Positions 1 through 12,582 of a stretch of 64,000 nt of DNA are shown piece by piece. The notes beneath the pieces are model-generated. The model saw nothing but the letters and a program-made list of their open reading frames with translations, had not been told where the DNA came from and did not search any database. The stretch is from Copromyces sp. CBS 386.78 (Eukaryota; Ascomycota; Sordariomycetes; Sordariales; Sordariaceae). Every line of letters starts with the position of its first letter. Within the stretch, counting starts at the first letter, position 1. Made by a program: the position numbers and the translations under genes. The stretch covers positions 1-64,000 of the forward strand of contig MU839123.1 in the NCBI GenBank assembly GCA_030685235.1, written 5' to 3'.

Positions 1-1783
1 ACTGGATTGATGATTCTAAATAGCTTCACGTGAAAGAGCGACGTAGATTTGGTGATGTATACGGTATACTGGCGCGGCTGGGCGGCTGGGTAGCTTAAGG
101 TACTCAGCGATAAAAAGTGAGTTTAGTCTACGTGCGCAGGAATTTTAGTCTACGTGTGCAGGAAATCCGTGTTTTGACATGTTCAAGTCCCTCTGACGGG
201 CAGGGGTTTTAAGAATAACGTAGCGTAGTTGGACGGTGCACGATGCTGGGTCCGGGCGTCTCTGGTTCAGTGGCTCTGGCCTCTCCGGTGGCTGGGCCTT
301 GAACCAAAAGCTGGTGTGTTCCAGTTCTCCCTGTTGTGGTGGTCTTGGGAGTTGTGCTGTTGTCTGGAAATGAAGTGAGATGTCACACACCTGAGCACCG
401 ACTCGCACCGCTCCGCAATATCCGTGACGGGTCGATCTACCTCTGAAATGGCAGGTGACTAGGCAGAGCAGACAGACGTACCTTGTGAAGGAAGGGTCTT
501 GTCGCAGCTCGGCAGGCGCCAGGGTTCTTGGTAGGATTCGATATTGGAAAACTAAAAGGTGACCAGGCTCGAGCCAGGGAATGATGGTCAACGAGAGATG
601 AGGCAACATTCTCTTTCTTTCTTAGTCTGGGACAAGTATGCTTGCAATCTGGCTGAATGTGAATTGCCGCTCGCTCACGAGGTCTTGTGGCATGCTCTGG
701 TTTGCAATGCGTATGAGATCCTCTATTGTCGGAGTCATGAGCGGCCGGAAAGTGGAAGCCGAGAGAGTGGATGAAGGATTACGTGTTGATATTGTCGAGT
801 CTTAGTATCATGGTGCCAGAACCCATTGAGCATTTGTCGATTCTTTGGGACGGCCCCGTCGGTTGGAACGTCGAGTGGCATGGTTGGAGGGTCGGGTCTG
901 GATGAGACTACCAAGGTGGGCTCCTGAATGGAAACGACACTGCTCTCCACAGGGACTGGAATCGGACTGGATTCCATATCCAGAATGAGGAACCTTGCGG
1001 GGCGATGCGCAGACGAGAAACCAAGAGGACGGAGGAGAAAAAGAAATCTTTCTCGCCGTGGTCCGCGGTCAACGGTCGACCTCACACAGTTGCGGTAGGA
1101 GTGGATGTCGTGGTGGGCGCGCGAGGTTCAGGTGTGAGATGCAGTGGTGCAACGGTGCAGTGGTGGGTTTTGGTCGTCGTAACAGTGCATAGTTCGAGAC
1201 TGCAGGGAGACGCAAAAGAAAAGAGAAAGGAAAAAAAAAGTTTGGAGCCCGTAAACCATTCACCAAGAGCCTTCGCCCCACTGCGCCTTCCGTCGGCGCG
1301 ACAGGGCATGTCGGGGCATGTGCACTTGGCATGACGGGACCGACCAATAATGGCGCGTGAAATCCCAGTCTTGGAAGGTAGCGATCTGGAAGTGCGGCCC
1401 AATCGATGATCTCTCACTGTGTCGGTATTGGAAGTCACTCATCACTGCGCTCGTGCACTGCAATACAGTTGCAACGGAAAACTCACCAGCCTCAGCCAGG
1501 CACGCTCCAGCAGCAAGGGCATCATCAAATCATGACAGCAAATGCTGGTTCGGAGTTCAAAGAGCTTGCATGTGTACCCCACAGAAGGAGGACCTACGGC
1601 AGTCCTTGCTCCCTCAACGAGGCATGGATATGTGGCCCGTGCATCCGACAGATAAGCTACAGTTGGCTGTATGTAATTTCTTCCTGTTTTACGGTATTTC
1701 CAATACGTAGAGGTAGCTAGTGCCATACCGACTGCCGCAGTATGCGCTCAGCTGATGTTCACAACTTCCACTTGATATCTTCC

Positions 1784-2129
1784 ACAGTAAGAACCCCTGC
1801 TTTTGCAAAAATAAAATCCTGGCAACCCAAAATCTTTGCAAAAGGGAGGGGGCTTGCAAGAGAAGGTGCTGGTGCACAGACTACACCTAGGCCTTCTAGT
1901 AGCTACTGGATGACTGGCAATGGACCAAAAGAGTGGGCTACCTGGGGCAGCTGTCCCCCCGGTACAAGGGTATAAGTGTCCTCTCCCACCCAAATCAGAC
2001 CCCTCTTTTTGCAAATCCGGGCTATCAGCGTTGCAAATAGCAGTTAGCAGTCTTCACCACCAGAGAGAATGCGGGCAGCCCAAATCTTTAGCAAAAGGGG
2101 GTGTTGGCAACTGCAGGGGTTCTTACTGT
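1784..2129. mobile_element. candidate MITE with 17-bp inverted ends
   Basis: The left end ACAGTAAGAACCCCTGC (1784-1800) is repeated perfectly in inverted orientation at 2113-2129. The 346-bp span contains no coding frame. Inside, TTTTGCAAA-like motifs recur: a 26-nt block at 1821-1846 reappears almost unchanged at 2074-2099, and further copies lie near 2008 and 2030. Short terminal inverted repeats plus repeated subterminal motifs are typical of non-autonomous DNA transposons, particularly hAT-like ones. I could not find a clear target-site duplication, so the family assignment is open. Confidence 0.5.
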
Positions 2130-5100
2130 ATGAATAATGGTAGAAGAACCATCCGAAAACTCCCAACGGCCAAGCGGATGGGTGGAAGTACCTCTGATGA
2201 GTAAGAGACGGCAAGTAACTTCATTATGGTTCGATTAATCGTTGGAGCGCCTTTCAAAAGACCCGGAGTACGTACAGATAGGTACCTGGAGCTGTCCGCA
2301 CAGGTACCCATGTTTCATGCCAAGGCCTTTCTGGAAATTTCTCATTGTGACCAACCACGTATCCTACTCGGTAGGTAACATCCTTCTTTTCGGTCGCATG
2401 CACGGGTGGTGTGCCCGCGGCCTGTTTCAATGCTAAAAAAAATGCCTGCTTCTTCCCCTGCCCGAATTGGCTCCGAGACGGATGCCGTTGTCTTGCAGTC
2501 TCCCTGGTGTGGCTGTTCTCTCGACGGTCTCCTTCGTCCACTTCCTTGACCGGCCCCGTCCTTGAAAATACAAAAACGGAGGTGGCTGCACCATACATAT
2601 GACCACACGCAAGTGGATGCGAAGCGGGGAGTAAGCACTGAGATGGCCATGAACTGGGCATAAGTAGAGGTAGACATGCCGTTGAGCGTGCATGTGCGTT
2701 GCCTGCAAAGAACACACAAACATAAATTCTCTTTCCACCGAAGCGTTCAACCTGGCTCAGATCAGGAATGGCAATCTTCAATTTCTCAGATTCCAGATGT
2801 CAGCATCGCTTTTATGCTTCCAGGTTCCGACTGCAGTCTCTCCTTGGGAAACACAGTGCCTGAGCCAGCGACAGGGAATGGTTGGGGCCCGGCTGATTGG
2901 TGAGATCTGCCTGACAAGATTGGCTAGTGTATACAAGTACATCCGATTCTTATCGGTAACCCACATGGAGCCAGACTACCTAACGATACCTTTCAACCCG
3001 TCAAGTCTCGGCTGGAATATCACCAGACAAAAGTCCTCGCAAGTTTCGGACGGGATGCACTGTAACCAGGAAGTGGAAAGAAGAAAGGGAAGTCCCACCT
3101 TCCACTGGGAACCTGATTCCATGAAACTGCAGTGAGGTCGGGTCCCGCTTCAACCCACGCGTCCCCGCCAACGGTACGTACCTGCCCTCGCCAGACTTGA
3201 AGCGCAAAAGCCTTTTTGATGATCCATCACAACCTCCTAAAATTCCTCCCACTCTAACTGCATTCGCGCTCGTACACAGTAGTTTGGGCCACCCAAAAGA
3301 CCATCAACCCCGACTGCAGACGAGACCCCCGATGCCCGAGTCGTCTCGCAAGCCTCGCTAAAAACAACACGAACCGACTCTCCACCAGACCGGAATCGCC
3401 CTTTGTTGGGGTTGATCGGGGCTGATGTGGTTGTCGCCGGTGGCCCCAGAGCTCGCAGGCCGTGGGGAGGCGAGTCGCTAGCTGGGAGGAAGGGCTGCGC
3501 AGAGTCACCGCAATATCAGCTCAGACCTTCTGTCAACCCTCCAACTGGGAAAGCATCATGCGTAGGTAGGTATGCGCAATCTTTCATCAAGCCAACAACC
3601 GTCGAAACGAGAGCGAGCAGCGAAAGCAAGCAGCACTAACAACCCGCCGCAAAAGGCTCCAAACATGCTGCCCAAAACCAGGGTTGTGGGGAGCAACACC
3701 CAAGCAATATCAAGCTGAGGTACGTATCTATTCTTGTACACCACCATCCAACAGCTCTCGGCCGAGGTCCCGTCCTTCCTAGAACGTGGTTGCTCTATTA
3801 TCGGAATGCCGTAATCTCTACAGCATATTGGACATCCACGACATCCGCGACATCGCGAGCTCAGGCAAAGATCCAGCAGCATGTACCCACCGAAACGGCG
3901 GCAGTAGGGCAAGTTTCTGTCACGGCCAAGACAAATCAGGAATCTCCAAAGACACCTCGCACATCACATCCCTCTCGCCGTCGTCAGGAGGCATGTGGGC
4001 ACTGGGCATGACTTCAACACCACCATGCGCTTCTTCGGTGCAACCCTCTCTGTGTCGCGACAAAAGAAGGCAAAGAACGACAATCTCCAAAACGCAAGGC
4101 CCCAGAATCCTGCGCTACTGCATTCCGTGCCAGCGCTAATAATGACCATTCCTCTTCCTTTCCTGGCCGACCCCGGCAGAGGTTCTGTTGGCTTACTGGT
4201 CACCAGTCACCACACCATGCTTCCTTAGGTAGGGTGTGTCTGTAGTGGACACACGACGCCGAACACTGGAATGCTAACAGGAAGTTGAAAGCCCAGCTGA
4301 CCGGGGATAGCCTGCAGAAAGAACAAGATGCGCGTATTTGCACGGCATGGCTGCGGTAACCAAAATGTTGACCATTTGAGCCGCGCCGCAGAACCCACAG
4401 CCTTGGAACAACACATCAGGGCCAGGCAATGAAAGCAGGAGACACAGGAGAGGTCACATCTCTTTATGGAACACCCTCGCTGGGAAGACTTCAGTACGTT
4501 GATCCTGGCCGATCCTCTCGAGGAAACCAGACGACGGCGACTCAAATTCCGTAAAGACCTTTGCACGAGTCTTGGCTACTCATCTTACACACCTTTTTTT
4601 CCCTTCACGCACACCCACTACATATCGTCCCAAGGCGCACCTGTCGTCCCGTGCATTGGGTGCATCAGTGCAAGGCCTGGCTTTCAGGGTGTCGCTCCCC
4701 GCTCGCTTCGTTACCTGGGTATCTCACTTTAACACGCGAGCATGGTCATGGGCTTTGCAAATGGGAAGCCATTTTTGTGCTTGTCAGACTCCATGGCAAC
4801 TGAAAGTCATGCAAACGACAAGTCTGTTGCGACCCCTGCCAACCCCAGTTGCAAAAGGGTCGCCGCGGGCGGCCATTACCTTCTATCCCCTCCACAGGCC
4901 GTCCCTCCTTGCTCTTGGGACACTCCGCGGCCACAGGTGGCTCAAGTGGGTACCTCTACGTTGTACCAACCCGATTCTGTAGTGTACATCACCACGTCCT
5001 CTCTTTGTTGCGAGTGTCTTAATTCTCCTCCACCACCTCAGACGGCTATCCCGCCGTGCCCGCCTGGCTGCGCATGTCACCATGGCTCCTACCTCATTAT

Positions 5101-6475
5101 GACCGCAATGAGGGCACGAGGAGCGGTTAGTTTTGCCAAGTCAGCATTATCCTCGCCCGTCAGCTACGGGCAACATGCTCCCATTCACTCCGACAGTTGT
5201 CCATTCTGCCTTGAATCGTCCAAGCTGGTATATCTGTACCTGCACAACATCATTGTGGCTCAAATACGTATGTATGCTTGCAGTGCCTTACACATGCTCA
5301 TGGCCTGACAGCAGTGGAATACAACCCGCTACTTTGTCGGGCATTGCGCTCAGCTAACAGGCTATAAGAACCTTACCTGAACGGTTTGGGCCCATGGTGC
5401 GTAATCATCACAAACGCTCTTTGAAGCAGCGGGTAGGATGGGGACGGCAATTAAGATCTGAATACCTACGCAATTTGCTTTGTATCTGCCCCATCCAAGC
5501 CACCGACTCAGCTTAACTCCATTTCTACTGTAGTGTAGTAGGTACGTACTTCACACTTTCACGCCAACAAGCATGCCGGGATGAGAGTACCAAAGAATGG
5601 CTCGAGACACCACCCACATAGATGGAGTGCTAGTAGAGAGTGGAGGCGGTTTCTTTCCGCTTCATTGCTCCGCTTGACCGCCCACCACGACCCAATCTGG
5701 AACCTCCGCTCACTGTTGTCGTACGCTTTGTGATGTTAACACTGTGTGTACCTGACAAATGACCATTTCTGGCAGCACAGTGTGTATACCATGATACGAA
5801 CCCCCCATGAATCTTGCCTGGCGAGCCTGGGCTACTAGCCAACCTTGATCCATGCCATGCTTCTTCACGATGTCACTTATACAGGGAGTACGGCGGTACA
5901 AGCCCCATATAAAATACGTTATGCAACAGCTTACACGCGACCCAAAGGAATCCACGACGAGGAGCCGCCTTTTTTCCCCTTGCAACCCCGTACTGCGTAC
6001 GGAGCCGTCCCTCGCAAGCACTTTGGATTACCATTGCCCGTCAATATCCCCATCCGGCTTTGCAGTTTGCGTCTACCTTGCCCATGATACCCTGCAGGTT
6101 ATTCTGGTGTGGGCAGAGGCCGAAACCCTTTCAAATTCTTCTTTTTTTTCCCTCAAGGTTACCAGGCTGAACCATCCCTGCGCGCACATATGACGCAGGC
6201 TACCCAGGCCAAAGTCATGGGTAAGCTTCCGTTGAGCCCCGTCGACGCGGAGTCTTGCACACGACGGGACGGGATTGACTTACATGCCTGAGCGCCCCAT
6301 CGGCTGTCTTGTTGTTGTTTCCTTTCGGCGCCAATATGGTCAGATTGTCTTTTCAAACTAGGTTTGATCCATCCAACCGCTTCCAACTTCCATCGCCATC
6401 TCGGTTCCTCGGCCGGGCCCCAAGAGTCTTGCATGGTTTCCATAATATTATAACTTTCACTTCCTTCTCGCTTCA

Positions 6476-6481
6476 TATATA
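6476..6481 (+). promoter_or_regulatory. TATA-like box upstream of the 6573 gene
   Basis: A TATATA run lies about 92 bp before the start codon, followed by a pyrimidine-rich leader ending in CACAAG just before ATG. This fits a fungal core promoter, but the motif is short and could occur by chance. Confidence 0.35.
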
Positions 6482-6572
6482 GCTCTCGTCTATCTTCCCT
6501 TGGAAAGTTGACCAAGCTTCCTTCACCAAGCAAGACACCCTCTGCCTATCTCTCTTCACAACATTTCACAAG

Positions 6573-7685
6573 ATGATGCCGTTACTGGTTAACAACAACA
6601 ACAACAACTTGAACATGGATCTCTCCTATCAGGCTCCAGTGTTCAACGCCAACATGATGGAAACACCCTTTGATAAAGCGTCACAACAATATATCGCTGC
6701 TCATACACGAAGCATGTCAAGGGGTTACGGTGGACAGAGGACGAACACTACGATGCGGATAACGAAGCCCAGCAGCGCCAGCACCAGCCCCCGCTACTCG
6801 CTTTCGCAGAGGAGGAGGACTTTGATCGGTGATGGGTTCCAGAATCTCTACACTCAACCTGCCGAGGCGGCGTATCTTCCCACTCCCGCGGCAGAGTTCC
6901 CGGTCGAGTTCATGTACGAAGCGGAGAGGAAGCCAACGACAACAGCACGGCCAGTAAGCTGGCACCCCTCGTCACAACAGGTGGCATATTCCCAGCCTTA
7001 CCCTCAGGAGTCAACTATGGCGTATGCTTCCTACCCATCTTATCAAGACTTTGGCGCTTGCACACAGTTTCAGCAACTGCCCCCAACCCCAAGCGTATAC
7101 TCTGGTTCCAACTCGCCATGCTCAGCATCCTTCTCCCCGCTATCACTCCCTTACGGCAGCGTCGACTTCCAGCAATCACAACACCAGTATGCATCGCAGG
7201 GGACTCAGCTCTATCAGTCCGCTCCAGAATCACCCCAAAGCATGGGCGATTTTTCTTACGCTGCCTTCCCCAAGACGGAAGAGAATGTTATGGGATGGAC
7301 TTCTTATGCGCCGGCATCGAGCGGCTTGGACACATACACGGCGCCACCTACCCCACAGAATTTCGAGCTGCCAGAGCAGTTCACAAACACCAAGGTGGCC
7401 TCCGAAGAGCCTGTTTCCTATGAGGCACCGGAAGATGATGAATCTGATGGCGAGATTCTGTACGGCATGGGACTCTACGATCCCCCCGAGACCAACGAGC
7501 CTGCCGGCATGGACCTCCACCGGTCTACCGTCTTTTCACTTCTTGGAAACGCCGGAGGCTACGAGAAGCCCCCAGGCAAGGGCTTGAAGCTCGAGGATGC
7601 CTGGGAGCCTCCTGCGAGTGACGATGAAGAGGATAACGAAGAGGAGGAAGAGGATGACGAGGAGGAACAGGAAGGGGAGAAATAA
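6573..7685 (+). CDS. conserved-looking protein of unknown function, acidic C-terminus
   Basis: A single uninterrupted exon encodes 370 residues. I do not recognise the family. The N-terminal third has an Asn run (residues 7-12) and a basic patch, SQRRRTLIGDGFQNLY, at about 78-93. The middle is Gln/Ser/Pro/Tyr-rich and looks disordered. The C-terminal part reads like a short conserved module: GMGLYDPP (298-305), an ST-x-FSLLG stretch, and GKGLKLEDAWEPP (335-347). It ends in an almost purely Asp/Glu tail (350-370). There is no signal peptide or membrane segment, so a nuclear or cytosolic regulator or scaffold is plausible but not shown. The start is chosen as the first ATG after a TATA-like box and pyrimidine-rich leader; the second codon is also ATG. 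Confidence 0.85.
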   Translation: MMPLLVNNNNNNLNMDLSYQAPVFNANMMETPFDKASQQYIAAHTRSMSRGYGGQRTNTTMRITKPSSASTSPRYSLSQRRRTLIGDGFQNLYTQPAEAAYLPTPAAEFPVEFMYEAERKPTTTARPVSWHPSSQQVAYSQPYPQESTMAYASYPSYQDFGACTQFQQLPPTPSVYSGSNSPCSASFSPLSLPYGSVDFQQSQHQYASQGTQLYQSAPESPQSMGDFSYAAFPKTEENVMGWTSYAPASSGLDTYTAPPTPQNFELPEQFTNTKVASEEPVSYEAPEDDESDGEILYGMGLYDPPETNEPAGMDLHRSTVFSLLGNAGGYEKPPGKGLKLEDAWEPPASDDEEDNEEEEEDDEEEQEGEK

Positions 7686-8642
7686 AGACTCATGATTATG
7701 ACACTTGCATGAACATACACTGGGAAGAAGCATTATACCGGCAACGGTTTGGGATACGACACATAGCATTTACGGGACACGGATTCCTAGAAAGGATATG
7801 GACTGGAGTCCTATCGAAGGGGTGCATCGACACACTGGGAATGTGTGGCTAAGGCGTTTTGGTTTGCGTTTTTCTTTTTTTTCTTTCTCACGAAGACAAA
7901 GATACCCACCTCTGCATATACAAGTAAATGTACATACATCTTTAAACAAACATACGACTCTGTGTTCATTCATACACCATCTTTATCATTCCTTGGCCGC
8001 TGTGCATGCCTGCAAATGTGTTGTCGTTCCTTCTCACATTACCTCTCATCTTGAGCTTGTCGGGATGCCCCTGAATCGAGCAAAAAAAGAGTGATGAATA
8101 AGCGGCCAGCCGTCAGGGGGAGTGGATCCGGCAAAACAAACACAACATGTTGTTCGTGATTTGCCGGAGCGTGCACTGCCATCAGATGACAGCTGTCAGA
8201 AATGCTTTTAACGGCCAGCCACCATGTGGTACGTACCTCTTACACCTCAGCTTGCCCGAACGCCAAAGCGGAAGGAAGGTCCGGCAGGCAAGCTGGACCC
8301 TTCGGCGGGAAAGGAAGCTTTTGCTACCCCGCCATGAGTGCTTGGCACCAATTCGTGCCCCTCATTGAGGTCAGAAAAAAAAAATGGTTATTCGGCCGGA
8401 GCTCCACCAATTGCATCTCCATCCGCGAGCGATGAAGTGTGAGTCAAGTGGGTTGCTAGCGGACACAGGACGGCAATTGTAGCATTGACGGGACTAGTTA
8501 GTTATCGCTTAGTGTGAGGGGGTGTGCATGCAAGTTTAGTTTGCAGATCTGAAGATTCCTTCCCTCCTCCGAATTTGACTTGACAAAACACCAACACACT
8601 GCGTCTGAATCACCTCAGCTGCAGATATCACAAGTCGCAAAG
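7686..8642. other. intergenic, 3' region of 6573 gene and LYS9 promoter
   Basis: No gene is seen. One GTACGTAC palindrome lies at 8229-8236, about 410 bp before the saccharopine reductase start. A CA/CT-rich leader precedes that ATG. Confidence 0.6.
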
Positions 8643-10216
8643 ATGGCTTCCCAACAGTAAATGCCACCCCCGACCTCGCCGTCCTACCCTTATCCCGGTG
8701 ACCGCAAGAGCTAGGGATGCTGACCTCAAGTCTCCCATTATCAGCAAGGTTCTCATGCTTGGCGCTGGCTTCGTCACCCGCCCTACTCTCGATGTCCTCA
8801 GCGAAGCTGGCATTCCCGTCACCGTCGGTACGTCAACACCTCGTTTCTTGTTCGACAGTCCCGAACGAGAAAATGTGCATTTTGGGCTGACTTGGAGGCA
8901 CAACAGCCTGCCGTACTCTTGTCTCTGCTCAGAAGCTCTCCGAGGGCGTCAAGAACGCCACCCCCATCTCGCTCGATGTCACCAACGACGAGGCTCTCGA
9001 TGCTGAGGTCGCCAAGCACGATCTTGTCATCAGCTTGATCCCCTACACCTTCCACGCTACCGTCATCAAGTCGGCTATCCGCCAGAAGAAGCACGTCGTT
9101 ACCACCAGCTATGTCTCCCCCGCCATGATGGAGCTCGATGCTGAGGCCAAGGCCGCTGGCATCACCGTCATGAACGAGATTGGTGTAAGTCCTATTTGAC
9201 ATCTTGGCTCTCGAGGCCGCCACTCGTACTAAGTCGTTCTACAGCTTGACCCCGGTATCGACCACTTGTACGCCATCAAGACCATCGATGAGGTCCACAA
9301 GGCTGGCGGCAAGATTCTCTCCTTCCTCTCCTACTGCGGTGGTCTCCCCGCCCCCGAGGACTCCGACAACCCGCTCGGCTACAAGTTCTCCTGGTCTTCT
9401 CGCGGTGTCCTGCTCGCTCTCCGCAACGCCGGCAAGTGGTGGCAGGATGGCAAGATTGTCGAGGTTGAGGGCAAGGACCTCATGAAGATGGCCAAGCCCT
9501 ACTTCATCTACCCCGGCTACGCTTTCGTCGCCTACCCCAACCGCGACTCTACCATCTACAAGGAGCGCTACAACATCCCCGAGGCTCAGACCGTCATCCG
9601 TGGCACTCTCCGCTACCAGGGCTTCCCTCAGTTCATCAAGACTCTCGTCGACATCGGTTTCCTTGACGACACCGCCCGCGAGAGCCTGAGCAAACAGACC
9701 CCCTGGAAGGAGGCCACCAAGGAGATTGTTGGTGCTGCTTCCTCCAGCCCGGAGGACCTTGAGGCCGCCATCCTCTCCAAGGCCACCTTCGAGTCCCCCG
9801 AGGACAAGCAGCGCATCCTTAGCGGTCTCCGCTGGATCGGACTCTTCTCCGACGAGACCATCACCCCCCGCGGCAACCCCCTCGACACCCTCTGCGCCAC
9901 TCTCGAGCAGAAGATGCAGTTCGAGGAGGGCGAGCGCGACTTGGTCATGCTCCAGCACAAGTTCGAGATCGAGCACGCCGATGGCTCCCGCGAGACCCGC
10001 ACCTCAACCCTCGTCGAGTACGGTGACCCCAAGGGCTACTCTGCTATGGCCAAGACCGTCGGTGTTCCTTGCGCCGTCGCTGTCAAGCAGGTCCTGAGCG
10101 GCCAGATCTCTGGCAAGGGTGTTCTGGCTCCTATGAGCACTGACATCACCGAGCCCTTGATGAAGGAGCTCCACGAGAAGTATGGTATTACCATGATTGA
10201 GAAGACCATCTCCTAA
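8643..10216 (+). CDS. LYS9: saccharopine dehydrogenase (NADP+, L-glutamate-forming)
   Basis: This enzyme makes saccharopine from L-2-aminoadipate-6-semialdehyde, glutamate and NADPH, the penultimate step of the fungal alpha-aminoadipate lysine pathway, in the cytosol. The model has four exons: 8643-8656, 8745-8827, 8907-9184 and 9245-10216, giving 448 residues, close to the roughly 450 of the Magnaporthe enzyme. All introns have GT..AG ends and CTGAC-type branch points. The tiny first exon (14 nt) encodes MASQ plus part of a codon. The Rossmann loop GAGFVTRP is at residues 11-18; family stretches such as LIPYTFHATVIKSA, LDPGIDHLYAIK and YCGGLPAPE are intact. The start is decided by phase: only the acceptor at 8744 joins the ATG to the nucleotide-binding strand in frame. 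The yeast name is used; the Neurospora lys symbol is not assigned. Confidence 0.96.
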
Positions 10217-11111
10217 GTTCGAGAAAAAAAAATCGGTCGACTGGAAAATGTCGAAAAGAAGAATGGTTCTCTCTTTGACAGGACGCCGAGTTGGAAATTC
10301 CATGGGCGAAGCGAAGCAACTGGACGTAAAGGGGGTTTATCCCCAATCGGACATGGAGCACATTGAAAGGCTGGGTGCCTGGCGTTGCTTCGGTGAAAAA
10401 CAAAGATACCAAAAAGTCCCGGGGCTTAAAAAAATGAGGAACAAGAAAGGAAATCCGCTCGGCATGGTATAGACGCCTTCATGAAGGTGGCATGTCCGTA
10501 CCTCGGGTTCATGGGGAAGCATGCCATCATGCCGTGGTGGGTTTTGCGGGCATGTAGGCATGGATTTAGGTAGTTACACGAATCGACACCGCATGTTGAA
10601 GCCCCATATGAAAGGTCCGTCCGCAGTGACAATATTTTCTTCATACAAAGGTTTAAAGTGCTTGATAAACTTGAAGGACTTTTGGGTTTCCATCTGGTCT
10701 TATTTGAAGTTGTGTGAGTGAAGCCCGCGGTCGTGAGACCTGGCATAGGTAGAGTCGTAAAAGTTCCAATCGGGATCTGAGAAAAGGTGCAGTCGAAAAT
10801 GCTTGGGGGTCCGTGTCCGACACAAAAAGTGCATATTTCCACCACCGCCCAAACAACGACGAAAAATAACCGTCAAGATATGATGAGGAGACAAACGTTC
10901 AGACAAGCGATTCACTTCGGCTTCCGGTCCAGTTGTGGTGTTTATGGATGAGCTTATTGCCGCGCGATTCCGCCAACATCAAATTTCCTCTTGAACCTCA
11001 ACTCTCAAACTCAGGGAACAACACCAAATATCGAACAGTGTTCCGTGATTGACATCACGCCAAACTAGCACAACCACTACCCCCGAAAATTAGGAAAGAG
11101 AACAAAAAGGA
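10217..11111. other. intergenic between LYS9 and LAS1
   Basis: No gene or clear repeat is seen. The part before the LAS1 start is A-rich and likely its leader. Confidence 0.6.
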
Positions 11112-12124
11112 ATGGTTCAATACATCTTCACACCTTGGCGAGACCGCCGCGAACTCCTCGCCGTTCGCCGACAATTCTACCCGCATCAGTACGAAACTCA
11201 GGCAGCACCACAACCTGCACCGCAACAACTATCACAGAGAGGAGGAGTAAAACGGGGGCGTGCAGCGCAAAACACTCAGCGCAGTCCTACTACTCGCAAA
11301 CGCACCAGAACCGATGACGGCAATGGCAACCAAGCCAGCAGCACGCAACCCGAGGGCGAAGGCCAACAACCCCAAGACAGAGACCAACGCCGCCTAGCCG
11401 TCGCCCGCGTCTCCATGTGGATGCAGCGCGGCAACTGTCCGCACATGGTCGAGTCGACTGCTCTGCTCATGGCTGCGATTCTGTCAGATGAGGAGCAGAC
11501 TGGTATCGCTGGTACAGGCACGGGCACTTCAGGGACTTCGGTGGGGATGGGGATGGATGGGTTCAGTGGCAGTGGCAGTGGAATTGGGGTTATGAGTTCT
11601 AGTTATGCGGTTCGGGCAGCTTATTCTGCTGCTTTTAGTCGGTATGTTTTTTTTCTGTCCCCCTCCCTTCCCTTCTTTTTGGTTTTTGTTAGGGGGAGCT
11701 AACGTCAGAAAACAGCTTCGTAACAGGCCTCCTGGACTCCCACCAAGACAAACAGCGCAAAATGTCCATGTACGGCGTCGCCAAGAGCGTCGGGCTTCCC
11801 GCGACTTTTGTCGAGCTGAGGCATCAGGCTACGCATGAGCAGCTGCCGAGTTTGACTAGACTGAGGACGGCGGCGAAGAAGGGGTTGGGGTGGATTTGGG
11901 AGTATTATTGGAAGCATTTGCCCGAGGTGGAGGATGGAGCGAACGGGGAGGGGGTAAAGGGAGAGATGGGGGAGGATGTTATTATGTTGGATGAGGAGGA
12001 TGATGTTAAGGAAGGGGAAGGCGAGGGTGGTGAGGAAGGAGGTGATGGTGATCAGGATGAGGGACCGGCGTGGCGGTTGTATGGGGAGGATGAGTGGGTG
12101 CCTAAGCCTATCGGTGTTGTTTGA
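11112..12124 (+). CDS. LAS1: LAS1, HEPN endoribonuclease for pre-rRNA ITS2
   Basis: LAS1 cleaves the ITS2 spacer of pre-rRNA in the nucleus, working with the Grc3 polynucleotide kinase. Two exons (11112-11641 and 11716-12124) join through a 74-nt intron with a perfect GCTAAC branch point to give 312 residues. The N-terminus ([15 protein letters not shown]) is the family signature. The HEPN catalytic motif RHQATH lies at residues 212-217. An insert of Gln/Pro-rich low complexity follows the first 20 residues, and a strongly acidic stretch precedes the end. The C-terminus, WVPKPIGVV, resembles the Las1 tail known to contact Grc3. The protein is much shorter than yeast Las1 (about 500 residues), so the region between the HEPN domain and the tail is reduced. 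Confidence 0.92.
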
Positions 12125-12582
12125 GGGTTGCACAATGGCCGTTAGAGTGATATGGCGATGTTATCAGCAGCCCACGCCTTCGAAGTTGCGAGGTTTGGTG
12201 ATATCTCTGCAATTTGCACATGTCTGTCTAGATGTTGGCGGTGCTGGCGCCGAGAACTGGACATGTCGTTTGACATTAACATTTACCCGCCTAGAAGCGG
12301 AGCATAGCATGTTATCTCCGTGACCTTTCTGCCGAGCGAGCTTATCTAGTGATAACGTCATACGGGCACTAACGCACTTCAACTCTTTCTAAACTTCGCA
12401 TTTCCATTCTCGTAACAGTTCATTGATTGCAAATTATTCATCACGGAAAACAGTTGAGGTCAAACGGGAAGGTACGTTTAGTAAGCCGATGTCTCTCTCC
12501 AATTTGAGTTGAGAGCTAACACCGAGCTCCGGGAGCTTCATTGCGGGGTTCAGACCATCACCAAACAGACAGCTTTGCATCT
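12125..12582. other. intergenic, glyoxalase II promoter
   Basis: No gene is seen; this is the spacer between LAS1 and the glyoxalase II start. Confidence 0.6.

Larger units (their letters stand above)
1..6572. other. gene-poor left region
   Basis: No open frame here has a credible start, splice pattern or family motif; all are short and overlap in conflicting frames. The base composition is ordinary, not the AT-rich RIP type seen later. The stretch holds the inverted-repeat element at 1784-2129, three GTACGTAC palindromes (2268, 3174, 5542) and, at its right end, the promoter and leader of the gene at 6573. Long upstream regions or unannotated non-coding RNA are possible, but nothing in the sequence proves them. 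Confidence 0.6.

Noticed and set aside
4829..4863. GCGACCC...GGGTCGC hairpin as a transposon end
   Set aside because: Only a 7-bp stem with no flanking repeat; too short to separate from chance.
4742..5308. 188-codon plus-strand frame in the left gene-poor region
   Set aside because: Cys/Pro/Ser-rich low-information sequence with overlapping rival frames; no family resemblance.
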